NCBI GenBank assembly: GCA_947499545.1
Contig: CANMOZ010000005.1
Coordinates: 1 to 64,000, forward strand
Source: an uncultured Saccharospirillaceae bacterium
Lineage (GTDB): Bacteria; Pseudomonadota; Gammaproteobacteria; Pseudomonadales; Oceanobacteraceae
Direction: 5' to 3'
DNA: 64,000 nt
Positions within the stretch are counted from its first letter, which is position 1. Each line of letters begins with the position of its first letter. The position numbers and the translations under genes are program-made. Positions 55,761 through 64,000 of this stretch are shown piece after piece. The notes beneath the pieces were generated by a model that did no database searches, was not told the origin of the DNA, and was given only the letters and a program-made list of their open reading frames with translations.

Positions 55761-56510
55761 ATGAGAAGAACCGGTATAAATCGCCCTGCACCCATCATAA
55801 TGGTTACTGCCCTGGTGCTGACGTTGATAGGGTGTGCCAATCAATCTGGGCAAAAAGCCGTTGGCAGCGCCTACACGGCAGCAACCGTTTCTGAGAAAGA
55901 CGTCATCAACAGCGCCAAACAGTCTGCTCAAGAAATGGACAAGAAGTTCAAGATAGCACCTGCCAGCAATGCTTACGGCAAACGATTAAGCCAATTGGTT
56001 AGCAAATATCAAAATGTTGATGGTTTAAAACTGAACTACAAGGCATACCTATCAAAACAATTGAACGCTTTTGCAATGCCGGATGGAACCGTGCGTGTTT
56101 TTTCAGGCTTAATGGACATTTTAAATGATCAAGAATTAATGTCCGTCATTGGACACGAAATTGGGCATGTAAAACTTAAACATTCCTATAACCAATACAG
56201 AAAAACGCTGCTTGCGGTCTCAGCCAAGGAAGGCGTATCGGCTGTTGGCGGTACGGTAGGCAGCCTTGCTCAATCACAATTAGGCAATGTCGCCCTTCAA
56301 TTTGTGAATGCGCAATTTTCTCAATCCGATGAGTTATCTGCAGACGCTTATGGCGTTGCTTTTATGAAAAAGAATGGGATGAACCCCAAAGCGGCCATTA
56401 GCGCTTTTGAGAAACTGAAAAAGCATTCAGGCGAAGGTGGCGGTTTGCTTTCTTCCCACCCAGCCACCTCTAAACGGATTAAAAGGATTAAGGAAGAAAT
56501 TAAAAAGTAA
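55761..56510 (+). CDS. M48 family metallopeptidase, lipoprotein
   Basis: 249 residues. The signal with lipobox LIGC (MVTALVLTLIGCANQ) anchors it in a membrane facing the periplasm. The zinc site is VIGHEIGHVKLKH (HEXXH, about 132-144) with the third ligand Glu in QSDELSADAYG (about 190-200). The C-terminal LLSSHPATSKRIKRIKEEI is typical of the LoiP/YcaL-type M48B group that degrades misfolded outer-membrane proteins. No inhibitor or membrane helix after the signal. The binding-protein gene at 56647 follows after about 135 bases. Confidence 0.9.
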   Translation: MRRTGINRPAPIIMVTALVLTLIGCANQSGQKAVGSAYTAATVSEKDVINSAKQSAQEMDKKFKIAPASNAYGKRLSQLVSKYQNVDGLKLNYKAYLSKQLNAFAMPDGTVRVFSGLMDILNDQELMSVIGHEIGHVKLKHSYNQYRKTLLAVSAKEGVSAVGGTVGSLAQSQLGNVALQFVNAQFSQSDELSADAYGVAFMKKNGMNPKAAISAFEKLKKHSGEGGGLLSSHPATSKRIKRIKEEIKK

Positions 56511-56646
56511 GTTTACCATCAAAAATCACGCACCTTTTCTTAAGAGACAAAAGGATCAATATAGATCCTGAGTGATGTGTACAGAGAAACCATTTACGTC
56601 AAAGCACGCTGCCTTCATTGGCAGCTCAATTTCAATCTGGTGATGG

Positions 56647-57369
56647 ATGCGTACTATGAGAACGCTTTCTCTATACATATGCTTTGCATTATTTTATTCC
56701 TGCCACTCATGGTCTCGTTCAGAGGTCATCACGATTGCGGTCGGCGAATGGCCCCCTTTCATAGGATCAAATTTACCAAGCTACGGACCTGTCGCTATTG
56801 ACATAAGAAAAGTATTCAATAAAGGGGGGCTTAATGTTGAGTTTAAGTGGCTGCCCTGGGCAAGGATATTTAAAAGTGTGGAATCTGGAGAAATATCTGT
56901 CTCAGCCATTTGGAAAAAAACAAAGTTAAGGGAGAAAACAGTTCAATATGCCGACAAGCCATTAAGTGAAAACGATTACGATTATTACCTGGTTTATTCT
57001 AGCGACCTTGATCCGCAATGGAAAATAACCAGAGATCTTATCAACCTAAAATTCATTGGCGCTGTGGGTCATGACTACTCAGTCCTTGAAAAAGAAGGCA
57101 TTGAAATAACCCGAGTTAAAAATGAGAGCATCGCGTTAAAGAACATACTCAATAGAAAATATGATGCAATGCTTTGCATGCGTCAAATCATAGAAGAACT
57201 ACTAAACAAGCATTACTCTCAACGCAAAAATCAAATTAAAATATCATCCTTTCCAGTTGAAAAACGAAGTGGCTATCTTATATTTTCTAAAACGAAGGAA
57301 GGTAAAAAATACAAGCTGATCTTCGACAAGCTACATTCTGAAAGCATGACCCAACCAGCAGACAGCTGA
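56647..57369 (+). CDS. Solo periplasmic substrate-binding protein (family 3 type)
   Basis: 240 residues with a signal (LSLYICFALFYSCHSWS) and the SBP start ITIAVGEWPPFIGSNLPSYG. It has the lobe motif PWARIFKSVESGEISVSAIW (about 68-87), closely similar to the broken gene at 24793-25590. GAVGHDYSV marks the second-domain loop. No ABC transporter genes adjoin. It may be an orphan binding protein or a sensor subunit. ATG 56647 or 56656 could be the start. GC is lower than in its neighbours. Ligand unknown. Confidence 0.8.
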   Translation: MRTMRTLSLYICFALFYSCHSWSRSEVITIAVGEWPPFIGSNLPSYGPVAIDIRKVFNKGGLNVEFKWLPWARIFKSVESGEISVSAIWKKTKLREKTVQYADKPLSENDYDYYLVYSSDLDPQWKITRDLINLKFIGAVGHDYSVLEKEGIEITRVKNESIALKNILNRKYDAMLCMRQIIEELLNKHYSQRKNQIKISSFPVEKRSGYLIFSKTKEGKKYKLIFDKLHSESMTQPADS

Positions 57370-57711
57370 CTTTTTAATCACCCTCAAACAAATTGTAAGC
57401 GCATATTCTCATGTACTTACACTAATCGGTGCAATGGCATTTACCAATCCCATACTTCATTAGCACCAAGCCTCATTCCACATTGAGCCAAGATAGGTTA
57501 ACGGCTGAATACGCAGAAAATAGTCACTCAACGCCTACTGCTGCTCGCGCGATGTTTTTGATCATCCGAGTTGACACTGACTTGCCGGTTAAGGTCTGAT
57601 ATCGGCTGCGGACAAACGTTTGAACGCGTGAGCGCATATTGCGGGTGTTTCCAGAAGTAGCGCCCTGAGTCTGCAAAGCTGTATCGAACTATTAATGATG
57701 AGGTTTCAGTG
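57370..57711. other. 342-base gap upstream of glpK
   Basis: No open frame of interest on the plus strand; the reverse frame 57528-57995 overlaps glpK and is a shadow. AAACGTTT, a perfect 8-base palindrome, lies around 57623-57630. Otherwise it holds only the promoter candidate listed separately. Confidence 0.4.
57571..57600 (+). promoter_or_regulatory. Sigma70-like promoter candidate upstream of glpK
   Basis: TTGACA (57571-57576), 18-base spacer, TCTGAT (57595-57600), about 110 bases before the glpK start. The -35 box is perfect and the -10 is 4 of 6. The rest of the gap 57370-57711 shows no gene. GlpR boxes were not recognised. Confidence 0.35.
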
Positions 57712-59190
57712 ATGAAGTACATTCTCGCCATTGACCAAGGCACTACTAGCACCCGCGCCATTCTTTTCAATGATCGAGGCGAAAGGATTTGCCAAGAGCA
57801 GCAAGAATTTGCACAGCATTTTCCAGATACCGGATGGGTCGAACACGATCCAGAAGACATTTGGCAGACAACCCTACAAGTCTGTCGATTAACACTTAAA
57901 AAGATGAAATTAACGGCTTCTGATGTCGCAGCCATTGGCATCACCAACCAACGTGAAACCACTGTGGTATGGGAAGCAGAAACTGGGAACCCCATTTATC
58001 CGGCCATTGTATGGCAAGACCGAAGAACGTCCGCGCGCTGTCAAGCGCTCAAAGAACAAGGGTTAGAATCCCAGATTCAAGCTAAGACAGGTCTCTTAGT
58101 TGACCCCTATTTTTCAGGTTCAAAAGTTGAATGGATTCTAAACAAGGTAGAAGGTGCTCGCGCAAAGGCAAATGCTGGTAAGTTACGCTTTGGCACCATA
58201 GATAGCTTCTTATTGTGGCGTTTAACCGAAGGTAAAGTACACGCAACCGACGCCACCAATGCATCGCGTACTTTGCTGTTCAATATCCATAATCAGGAAT
58301 GGGATGAGGAGCTTCTGTCGCTCTTTGAAGTACCTCGTTCAATGCTTCCCGAAGTCAAAGACTGCAGTGATGATTATGGGCAAACGGCTTCTTCCCTCTT
58401 CGGCGGTTCCATTCCCATCTTGGGAGTTGCTGGAGACCAACAAGCAGCACTCATTGGCCAAACTTGTTTCCAGCCAGGAATGATCAAGAGCACCTATGGA
58501 ACAGGCTGCTTTATGATTGCAAATACTGGAACCACCCCTTTGGTATCCAACAATCGTCTTTTAACGACTATTGGATATCGATTACAGGGGCAAGTCACCT
58601 ACGCGTTAGAAGGCAGCATATTCATTGCCGGTGCAGCCGTCCAATGGCTGCGAGATGCCCTGAAGCTCATACCTCATGCACAGGTCACCGAATCACTGGC
58701 TGAAATCGCTGACGCAGATCAGGAAATTTATCTCGTTCCCGCGTTTACCGGCTTAGGTGCTCCTTACTGGGACCCAGATGCTCGCGGTGCTCTTTTAGGG
58801 CTTACCAGGAATACAGGGTTAGCTGAAGTCGTTGCAGCCACTTTGAAATCCGTTGTTTACCAGAGCCGAGACCTCACTGAAGCGATGAAAGCAGACGGCA
58901 TCACCGCGGCGAAACTGCGTGTTGATGGTGGCATGGTTGTCAACAATTGGGTTATGCAAGCAATGGCAGATGTGTTAGGAATTCCAATAGAACGCCCAAA
59001 AATTACAGAAACAACGGCCTTAGGCGCGGCCTACCTAGCCGGATTAAAAGCCAATATTTTCAACTCATTAGAGGACTTAAGTCGTTTATGGCAACTTGAA
59101 AATCAATTCGAGCCCGCTACAGACGATAAGACCCGCGACCAAAAGTATCAGGGCTGGTTAGAGGCCGTCCAACGCATCAGAAGCCATTAA
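57712..59190 (+). CDS. glpK: Glycerol kinase
   Basis: FGGY-family kinase that phosphorylates glycerol to sn-glycerol 3-phosphate. 492 residues. [12 protein letters not shown] (about 8-19) is the phosphate-binding loop, and [20 protein letters not shown] contacts glycerol. [10 protein letters not shown] and [19 protein letters not shown] mark the second domain. ATG 57712 is preferred over GTG 57709, since GAGG (57700-57703) gives better spacing. The usual partners glpF and glpD are not here. A hairpin follows. Confidence 0.96.
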   Translation: MKYILAIDQGTTSTRAILFNDRGERICQEQQEFAQHFPDTGWVEHDPEDIWQTTLQVCRLTLKKMKLTASDVAAIGITNQRETTVVWEAETGNPIYPAIVWQDRRTSARCQALKEQGLESQIQAKTGLLVDPYFSGSKVEWILNKVEGARAKANAGKLRFGTIDSFLLWRLTEGKVHATDATNASRTLLFNIHNQEWDEELLSLFEVPRSMLPEVKDCSDDYGQTASSLFGGSIPILGVAGDQQAALIGQTCFQPGMIKSTYGTGCFMIANTGTTPLVSNNRLLTTIGYRLQGQVTYALEGSIFIAGAAVQWLRDALKLIPHAQVTESLAEIADADQEIYLVPAFTGLGAPYWDPDARGALLGLTRNTGLAEVVAATLKSVVYQSRDLTEAMKADGITAAKLRVDGGMVVNNWVMQAMADVLGIPIERPKITETTALGAAYLAGLKANIFNSLEDLSRLWQLENQFEPATDDKTRDQKYQGWLEAVQRIRSH

Positions 59191-59211
59191 TGCCATTCGT
59201 AACCTATGAAA

Positions 59212-59249
59212 ACCAACAGCAAGTGTCAGTTATGGCAAGTGCTGTTGGT
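59212..59249. terminator. Hairpin between convergent glpK and AAA ATPase genes
   Basis: ACCAACAGCA (59212-59221) and TGCTGTTGGT (59240-59249) form a perfect 10-bp stem with an 18-base loop. It lies 20 bases after glpK. Confidence 0.6.
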
Positions 59250-59303
59250 GGAACGAAGTCATAAAGCATCCTGATAGGTGCTAAATCAAGTTGAAAGAAG
59301 GCT

Positions 59304-60743
59304 CTAATCCACTGTTAGTGCATTGGCTTCAGCCCATTTTCTCTGAGCATCGAGATAATCGTAGGTTTCAAACAAAGCCGGTTTTTGAACACTCATTTCA
59401 GCAATGATGTGTGAACTGTCGAGCACGTCATTGTTGGCCGATGCGGTGTGAACTGCCTCGACCAGAGCCTGTTCTATTTGCGTTCCAGACAGCCCTTCAG
59501 AATGATTCGCCAATTCACGCAAGTTGAGGCTGTTTTGATCAATTTGACGCAAACTCAAATGGGTGTGGATGATTTCTTTACGAACTTCAAAGTGAGGCAT
59601 ATCGACAAAAAAACGCTCTTTAAACGCCGTCGACAGCTCTAACTCCATAAAAGGCATGCTTTGTGCCCCAGACGTTGCAACCAGCCAAAACCGACTGTTC
59701 ACTCGATTTAAAAAGAGCTGAAGCAGCTTTCTAGAGGTATCGTCCATGCTCAATGCATACTGATCAATTCGATCAATCCAAAGAACCCCTCCTCCAAGGG
59801 CTTCCAATGAGGCGAGCCATTGATGGCAGTCTTCTTTGGACAGTTGACCTAACAAGCTAAGGTCCAGATTCAAAATTGGAGCTGATAGGGCAGCACTGGT
59901 AGCGGTTGCAGCCTTGCTTTTGCCACAGCCCTCAGCCCCAAATAACAAAATCGATTGAGGTTCTGTCGCTTGAGCGTTTTGCCTAGCTAACCAGTTTTTA
60001 TAATGAGAGTACCCTGCCAACTCATTTAACGTGCATAAATCGTATTCAAAATGCAGTGCGTCTGCACCTAAAAATAGTCGTTTACGAACTTCGGCAGAGG
60101 AGTTTCGATTCCCTATTTGAGCCACCTGCTCTCGATGCACTGCATTTTTAATCCATATTTTTGCGTCTTGGGTTGAATACCCCTCAAGCGACTGTGCAAT
60201 GCTTTGCATATCATTTACGTCCCAGTAAGACATTGCCCCCCTGTTAGCCGCTGCCCAACTTTTCACTTCATTGTTTATCATGCCTAGTAACTGGCGTTCA
60301 TTAGGGAAAGGCAATGAAAAATGCGTACTGTAATGCTTTAAATCACCTGGCATTGTCAGTTGATGGCTCATTAATACCAACACCTTTTGAATACCATCGT
60401 TATCTTGCAGAACGATATCTTTCAGCAAACGAACGGTGTAGGGGTCTGATAAGAAAGGATGGATATCACAAAGAACGAAACAGCCTGCTTTAGGCTTCGA
60501 CTTTATATGAGATAGCACTTCATTGGGGTCACGCGTTTGCCCTAACGAAAAGAAACGTTCATCTGGCAATTGAAGGCCGAGCTGGCGTATTCCGTCCGTT
60601 TGAGTCCATTGATAAAGGGGCAGCTCACGCTTACTGGCCAAGCGTGATAGAAAGATCATGGCTAACCGTTCATCTGATGTTTCAAGCACCATAATTGGGT
60701 GGTGCCCATCCATCAAGATTCCTACATCCCGCTGATCCCTCAT
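59304..60743 (-). CDS. AAA ATPase (Ycf46-like) with altered Walker B
   Basis: 479 residues. The N-terminal ~200 residues resemble the Ycf46-type regulatory part. The AAA module has Walker A GAEGCGKSKAA (Lys275), and Walker B GGVLWIDRID, where the usual DE pair reads DR: Arg325 replaces the catalytic Glu. Sensor 1 is in WLVATSGAQ and an arginine-finger-like region is AFKERFFVDMP. The C-terminal helical lid includes GLSGTQIEQALVEAVHTA. ATP binding looks possible, while hydrolysis is expected to be poor. It stands alone, convergent with glpK and separate from coq7. The cyanobacterial homologues affect carbon uptake; the role in this group is unknown. Confidence 0.8.
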   Translation of the reverse strand: MRDQRDVGILMDGHHPIMVLETSDERLAMIFLSRLASKRELPLYQWTQTDGIRQLGLQLPDERFFSLGQTRDPNEVLSHIKSKPKAGCFVLCDIHPFLSDPYTVRLLKDIVLQDNDGIQKVLVLMSHQLTMPGDLKHYSTHFSLPFPNERQLLGMINNEVKSWAAANRGAMSYWDVNDMQSIAQSLEGYSTQDAKIWIKNAVHREQVAQIGNRNSSAEVRKRLFLGADALHFEYDLCTLNELAGYSHYKNWLARQNAQATEPQSILLFGAEGCGKSKAATATSAALSAPILNLDLSLLGQLSKEDCHQWLASLEALGGGVLWIDRIDQYALSMDDTSRKLLQLFLNRVNSRFWLVATSGAQSMPFMELELSTAFKERFFVDMPHFEVRKEIIHTHLSLRQIDQNSLNLRELANHSEGLSGTQIEQALVEAVHTASANNDVLDSSHIIAEMSVQKPALFETYDYLDAQRKWAEANALTVD

Positions 60744-60999
60744 GCGCTTCCTTGCTGGGTACTCCTGCTGATGCTACCCAGACAACCCTTGGTCACAGTC
60801 AATTCTTTGTGCGTCAGGCGTCTTGCTTACTCTAGTGTAGCCAATAGAGCATCACCAAAATACAAGAGATGCCCAATAAGGGCCTTAATTCTCCCTCACG
60901 ATCTTGGCCTAAAGTGATTTAATAGCCATTTTCCTTTGTCAATGTAGAGGTAAACCCCTTAAAATCGACGCATTCACCTTTTGCAATTGGAGAATAGCC

Positions 61000-61641
61000 G
61001 TGCGTCAATTAATATGGTCTGATCGCGTCATCAGTCAGCTTGATGCGGCATTAAGAACACTATCCCCATCTGCTGCGCAAGCCGCTCGCCCCAATCCTTC
61101 TAAAGGCGTACAAGATTCAAATGATCTATCCGAAGCAGAGCGCAAGCATGCTGCAGGATTAATGCGCATCAATCATACTGGAGAGGTGTGCGCTCAAGGG
61201 CTTTATCAAGGGCAAGCATTAACGGCAAAGCTCACGGAAACGCGTGAAAGTATGAACCACGCGGCGCAAGAAGAGGAGGATCATCTTGCTTGGTGCCGTG
61301 ATCGTTTGTCTGAACTACAGAGTCGGCCCAGCTTATTAAACCCCGTGTTTTATTCACTGTCATATGGGATTGGGGCAACGGCCGGAGCCATCAGTGATCG
61401 CTGGAGTCTTGGGTTCGTTGCAGCCACAGAGGATCAAGTCTGCAAGCATTTAGAGTCACACCTTACTTCATTACCCGAAAGCGACCAGCGCAGCCGCGCC
61501 ATTCTAAAACAAATGTTAACCGACGAAGCACAGCATGCAGAACAAGCACTTGCAGCGGGAGGCTTAGACTTTCCGAAGCCGGTAAAACAATTGATGACCC
61601 TTGTATCCAAAGCCATGACCAAGACGACTTATCGCATCTGA
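61000..61641 (+). CDS. coq7: Ubiquinone biosynthesis hydroxylase Coq7 type
   Basis: Carboxylate-bridged di-iron monooxygenase that hydroxylates 3-demethoxyubiquinol in aerobic ubiquinone synthesis. Iron ligands are seen in [15 protein letters not shown] (Glu), [14 protein letters not shown] (two Glu and His), [14 protein letters not shown] and [13 protein letters not shown]. 213 residues fits family length. It starts at GTG 61000. In Pseudomonas coq7 lies near speD, as here, where only a protease gene intervenes. It ends at a strong terminator. Confidence 0.95.
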   Translation: MRQLIWSDRVISQLDAALRTLSPSAAQAARPNPSKGVQDSNDLSEAERKHAAGLMRINHTGEVCAQGLYQGQALTAKLTETRESMNHAAQEEEDHLAWCRDRLSELQSRPSLLNPVFYSLSYGIGATAGAISDRWSLGFVAATEDQVCKHLESHLTSLPESDQRSRAILKQMLTDEAQHAEQALAAGGLDFPKPVKQLMTLVSKAMTKTTYRI

Positions 61642-61655
61642 GCAGAAAAGCAATC

Positions 61656-61697
61656 AACCCATAAAACCCTATGAATACCTAGTTTTATGGGTTTTTT
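61656..61697 (+). terminator. Rho-independent terminator of coq7
   Basis: AACCCATAAAAC (61656-61667) and GTTTTATGGGTT (61682-61693) form a perfect 12-bp stem, then TTTT. It begins 15 bases after the stop. Confidence 0.9.
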
Positions 61698-61716
61698 GCA
61701 ACAGAGCAAGCACCGC

Positions 61717-62643
61717 CTATCGGGTAAGGTTTTTATAGAGCCGCTCTCGACATCCGTTCTCTAAAAACGCTTGTTGCATATTGAAAACTTGACCGTCAGT
61801 AAACAGAATAAGCTTTGAGTCATCGGTGTAAGCTTTCATAATGTTGTAACGATCACAAAATTTCTGTGTCGTCTCCATATGCCCACCAAACTGCCCATTC
61901 ATTTCAGCAATGGTTCTATCACCTTCTAATGAACAGTGATTTTCCCCTTCGGTGGTATGCGAAAGCGTCAGCCAATGCCCCACTTCATGAAGCAAGGTTT
62001 TCTTACCTTCGATCCCTGGCTCGTTTAGCATTGTTCCGTAATGAATCTCGATACCATCAACAGGATCTTGTTGCTCTTTTTCAACATTGTCGCACTGACG
62101 TTGCGTTTTACCCGCTAAACCGACAATATCTGAGTTTAAAGAGCTCAAATCGTCCACCCAGACATTTAGATAATGGGTTGGGTCCCAAAAAGGGCTGTTT
62201 CGTCCAAAGGTGAGAGGCCATTCTTCTTTTGGGTCACTGATGCTCCATGAAACTCTATTAATCCCTGTACTTGGGGTTCCTTCTGGCGTCGTTGTCGCTA
62301 AGTGGAACTGAATCTGAGCATTGCCCGATAAGTCGATCATGGATTGATCCAGTTGTTTAAGTTCAGGCAAACTTTGATTAAAAGCTTGGTTCAAAACCTC
62401 CAACTGAGCATGTATTAAATGATCGGCTACCGCGGTCTCAGGCTTTTCCTTTTGCTGGATCACATGAAAAACGACGGGAATACTAACAGGAAGCTTAAGA
62501 TTGAGTGGTTTTATAATGCTCTTAGAGGAAAGAGGTGCTTTTTCTGCTTTCTCATCCGACCCTCCATTTGATGAACCGCCGCAGCCGACAACCGATATCG
62601 AAAAAAGAGTAACGCAGGCGATTTTAAAAAGACTGTTTTCCAT
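61717..62643 (-). CDS. M43-type zinc metalloprotease, lipoprotein
   Basis: About 308 residues. Signal with lipobox VVGC (MENSLFKIACVTLFSISVVG then C), a Ser/Gly linker, then a pappalysin-like catalytic domain. The zinc motif HEVGHWLTLSHTTEGENHC (HEXXHXXGXXH-type with the third ligand His) is followed by the Met-turn YNIMKAYTDDSK. Cys-rich ends (CDNVE, ENHC, FCDRYN, NGC) suggest disulfides. The start is uncertain: ATG 62661 begins MEYGLS, ATG 62643 opens the signal. It would be secreted to the periplasm or surface. It lies between coq7 and speD, an insertion in otherwise conserved order. Confidence 0.82.
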   Translation of the reverse strand: MENSLFKIACVTLFSISVVGCGGSSNGGSDEKAEKAPLSSKSIIKPLNLKLPVSIPVVFHVIQQKEKPETAVADHLIHAQLEVLNQAFNQSLPELKQLDQSMIDLSGNAQIQFHLATTTPEGTPSTGINRVSWSISDPKEEWPLTFGRNSPFWDPTHYLNVWVDDLSSLNSDIVGLAGKTQRQCDNVEKEQQDPVDGIEIHYGTMLNEPGIEGKKTLLHEVGHWLTLSHTTEGENHCSLEGDRTIAEMNGQFGGHMETTQKFCDRYNIMKAYTDDSKLILFTDGQVFNMQQAFLENGCRERLYKNLTR

Positions 62644-62750
62644 AGACAGGCCATACTCCATTATTTCAGCTTAATGATTTGTTGTTATATTGCGCCCACC
62701 GCAAGGCTCTGGATTAAAGCAATAAAAAAAGGAAGGCGTCAAGGAGAAGA

Positions 62751-62781
62751 ACTCCCAAATCCTAGAATTGGATCAGGGAGT
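62751..62781. other. Two-step hairpin between the protease and speD genes
   Basis: ACTCCC (62751-62756) pairs with GGGAGT (62776-62781) and, inside, ATCC (62759-62762) pairs with GGAT (62770-62773), with a symmetric AA/CA internal loop. Read on the minus strand it is followed by TTCTTCTCC. It may be a second terminator of speD or a leader structure of the protease gene. Confidence 0.4.
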
Positions 62782-62820
62782 CAAAGCGTCTTAATAAATT
62801 AGGAAGTAGCGTTAATGACA

Positions 62821-62854
62821 ACTAAAACCGCTCCCGCATACACAGCAGGAAGCG
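62821..62854 (-). terminator. Rho-independent terminator of speD
   Basis: On the minus strand CGCTTCC (62854-62848) pairs with GGGAGCG (62835-62829), one G-T pair, followed by GTTTTAGT. It lies immediately after the speD stop codon at 62856. Confidence 0.65.
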
Positions 62855-62855
62855 A

Positions 62856-63662
62856 TTAGGGCATATTTTTAGAATAAAAGATTTCCATAATTTCTTTGCG
62901 AAGACGTTTTTCTAACAAATCCCGATCAGTTTGAGGCAATCCTTTAACGCCCTCACCAAACAAATAATTATCCAGATCAAACTGATTTAAAACCATCTTA
63001 GTGTGAAAGGTTTTTTCCTGGAAAACATTCACATCAATCATCTGATAAGCATCTTTCGTATCATCAGATAAGTAATCTTGGATAGAGGTAATATCATGAT
63101 CGATGTAGTGTTTTTTTCCATCAATATCACGCGTAAAACCGCGAACGCGATAGTCCATGATCACAATATCAGACTCAAACGCATGAATAAGGTGATTCAA
63201 TGCTTTAAGCGGTGAAATTAAACCACAGGTCGACACATCAATATCTGCTCTAAAGGTACTAATACCATTATCAGGATGACTTTCAGGATACGTGTGAACC
63301 GTTACATGGCTTTTATCCAAGTGCGCAACTACAGAATCCTTCAATGGACCTGGGCAAGCAGCTGTCACTTCTTCCTTAGGCGGCATTTCATGCTCAGCAA
63401 TCAGAATGGTTACGCTTGCACCCTGAGGGTCGTAGTCTTGGCGGGCGATATTGAGAACATTGGCGCCGATAATATCCACGACGTCCGTCAAAATCTCCGT
63501 CAATCGATCTGCACTGTAGAGTTCATCAATATACTCAAGATATTCTTGGCGTTCCTTTTCAGTACTGGCATAACAAATATCATAAATATTGAAGCTCAAT
63601 GACTTAGTTAAGTTATTGAATCCGTGCAGTCTGATTTTTTGGTTCAACGTCTTTTGCCTCAT
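62856..63662 (-). CDS. speD: S-adenosylmethionine decarboxylase proenzyme
   Basis: Pyruvoyl enzyme that makes decarboxylated SAM for spermidine synthesis. The proenzyme cleaves itself at [13 protein letters not shown] between Lys117 and Ser118; Ser118 becomes the pyruvoyl group. [17 protein letters not shown] carries the catalytic Cys. 268 residues, closely similar throughout to the E. coli class (264). It starts at ATG 63662. Spermidine synthase speE is not in the window. Lies near coq7 as in Pseudomonas. Confidence 0.97.
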   Translation of the reverse strand: MRQKTLNQKIRLHGFNNLTKSLSFNIYDICYASTEKERQEYLEYIDELYSADRLTEILTDVVDIIGANVLNIARQDYDPQGASVTILIAEHEMPPKEEVTAACPGPLKDSVVAHLDKSHVTVHTYPESHPDNGISTFRADIDVSTCGLISPLKALNHLIHAFESDIVIMDYRVRGFTRDIDGKKHYIDHDITSIQDYLSDDTKDAYQMIDVNVFQEKTFHTKMVLNQFDLDNYLFGEGVKGLPQTDRDLLEKRLRKEIMEIFYSKNMP

Positions 63663-64000
63663 TAAACTGACCGCAACCTCGTTTTACTAGGAGCACCCTT
63701 TCTACGAATCCACAACGTGGGTCCTTAGTCATCTAGGGCTGGCAACTTTACTCACCCCCTACAGGCTGGGATACTCCATAAACTTGGTAGCAAGGGCCGA
63801 CTTAGCCCTATTACATCTCCACCATTACCGGGCTGTACACCCAGCTGGAAATCACTCAAAGGGCGCGTATTCTGCAACAAAATCGCCATTATGCCCAGCC
63901 CCGCTGAGGATTATTTTCTCTAACCCAGTTAGAAGCATTCCAACATGTCTTTTATTCAGCTCCCGATTGGATTTCATAGCTGTGTTCCACCTCAACACCC
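63663..64000. other. Right-edge gap with no clear gene
   Basis: This contains the speD promoter region. An ATG at 63948 opens a frame to the edge of the window (MSFIQLPIGFH...), too short to judge. I tried reading it for OsmC or Crp/Vfr, the neighbours of speD I recall from Pseudomonas, and found no match. Nothing else was seen. Confidence 0.3.

Noticed and set aside
57528-57995. 155-codon reverse frame over the glpK start
   Set aside because: Ser-rich translation antisense to glpK, a shadow frame of a strongly conserved gene.

Overview
This 64 kb window reads as chromosome from an aerobic, probably marine gammaproteobacterium, most like an Oceanospirillales/Pseudomonas-type lineage. This is an inference from gene content and family resemblance. 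It rests on an AcnB-type aconitase beside a CheZ-like gene, coq7 close to speD (a pairing I recall from Pseudomonas), Slt lytic transglycosylase, PabB, KatG, class II fumarase, dCTP deaminase, YihG-type acyltransferase, DUF2804 and DUF3080 proteins, and moderate GC with locally AT-rich patches. No replication origin, rRNA operon or CRISPR array was seen. The only RNA gene found is one tRNA-Pro.

Layout. 1-1.5 kb: the end of an integrated element, with a partial excisionase overlapping a tyrosine integrase that abuts the 3' end of tRNA-Pro(GGG). 1.6-10 kb: housekeeping and stress genes (TSUP anion exporter, pirin, TerC, a lone type IV pilin-like protein, azoreductase plus DMT transporter divergent from a LysR regulator, a deiodinase-like redoxin, a methyltransferase, MarR). 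10.3-15.2 kb: a three-gene ABC module of the GldA / fused GldF-GldG / DUF4340 type. 15.5-21.3 kb: Slt, the CheZ-like protein and AcnB. 21.5-25.8 kb: a decaying accessory zone with an intact solo binding protein followed by a SagB-type oxidoreductase remnant, an MFS gene with a frameshift, an IS66-type transposase tail and a second binding protein interrupted by a stop codon. 25.8-33.3 kb: a 1132-residue secreted protein of unknown function, then a FadL porin, a small beta-barrel and a C39-type peptidase. 35.4-37.4 kb: an rtcB-prfH RNA-repair/ribosome-rescue pair whose rtcB seems to start at a non-standard ATA codon. 37.5-64 kb: mostly conserved metabolism (PabB, KatG, acyl-CoA dehydrogenase, Dcd, thioredoxin, FumC, GlpK, Coq7, SpeD) with several unusual proteins among them.

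A recurring theme is enzymes whose family-defining catalytic residue is missing although the gene is intact. These are a histidine-kinase-like protein with Lys for the phospho-acceptor His, a trypsin-like protein with Met for the catalytic His, and an AAA ATPase with Arg for the Walker B Glu. The points most worth following up are the rtcB-prfH locus with its odd start and a 13-codon leader ORF, the large secreted protein with a structured upstream region, the C39/barrel/FadL locus, and the relic SagB/MFS pair. All family assignments come from reading the translated sequence; no database search was run.
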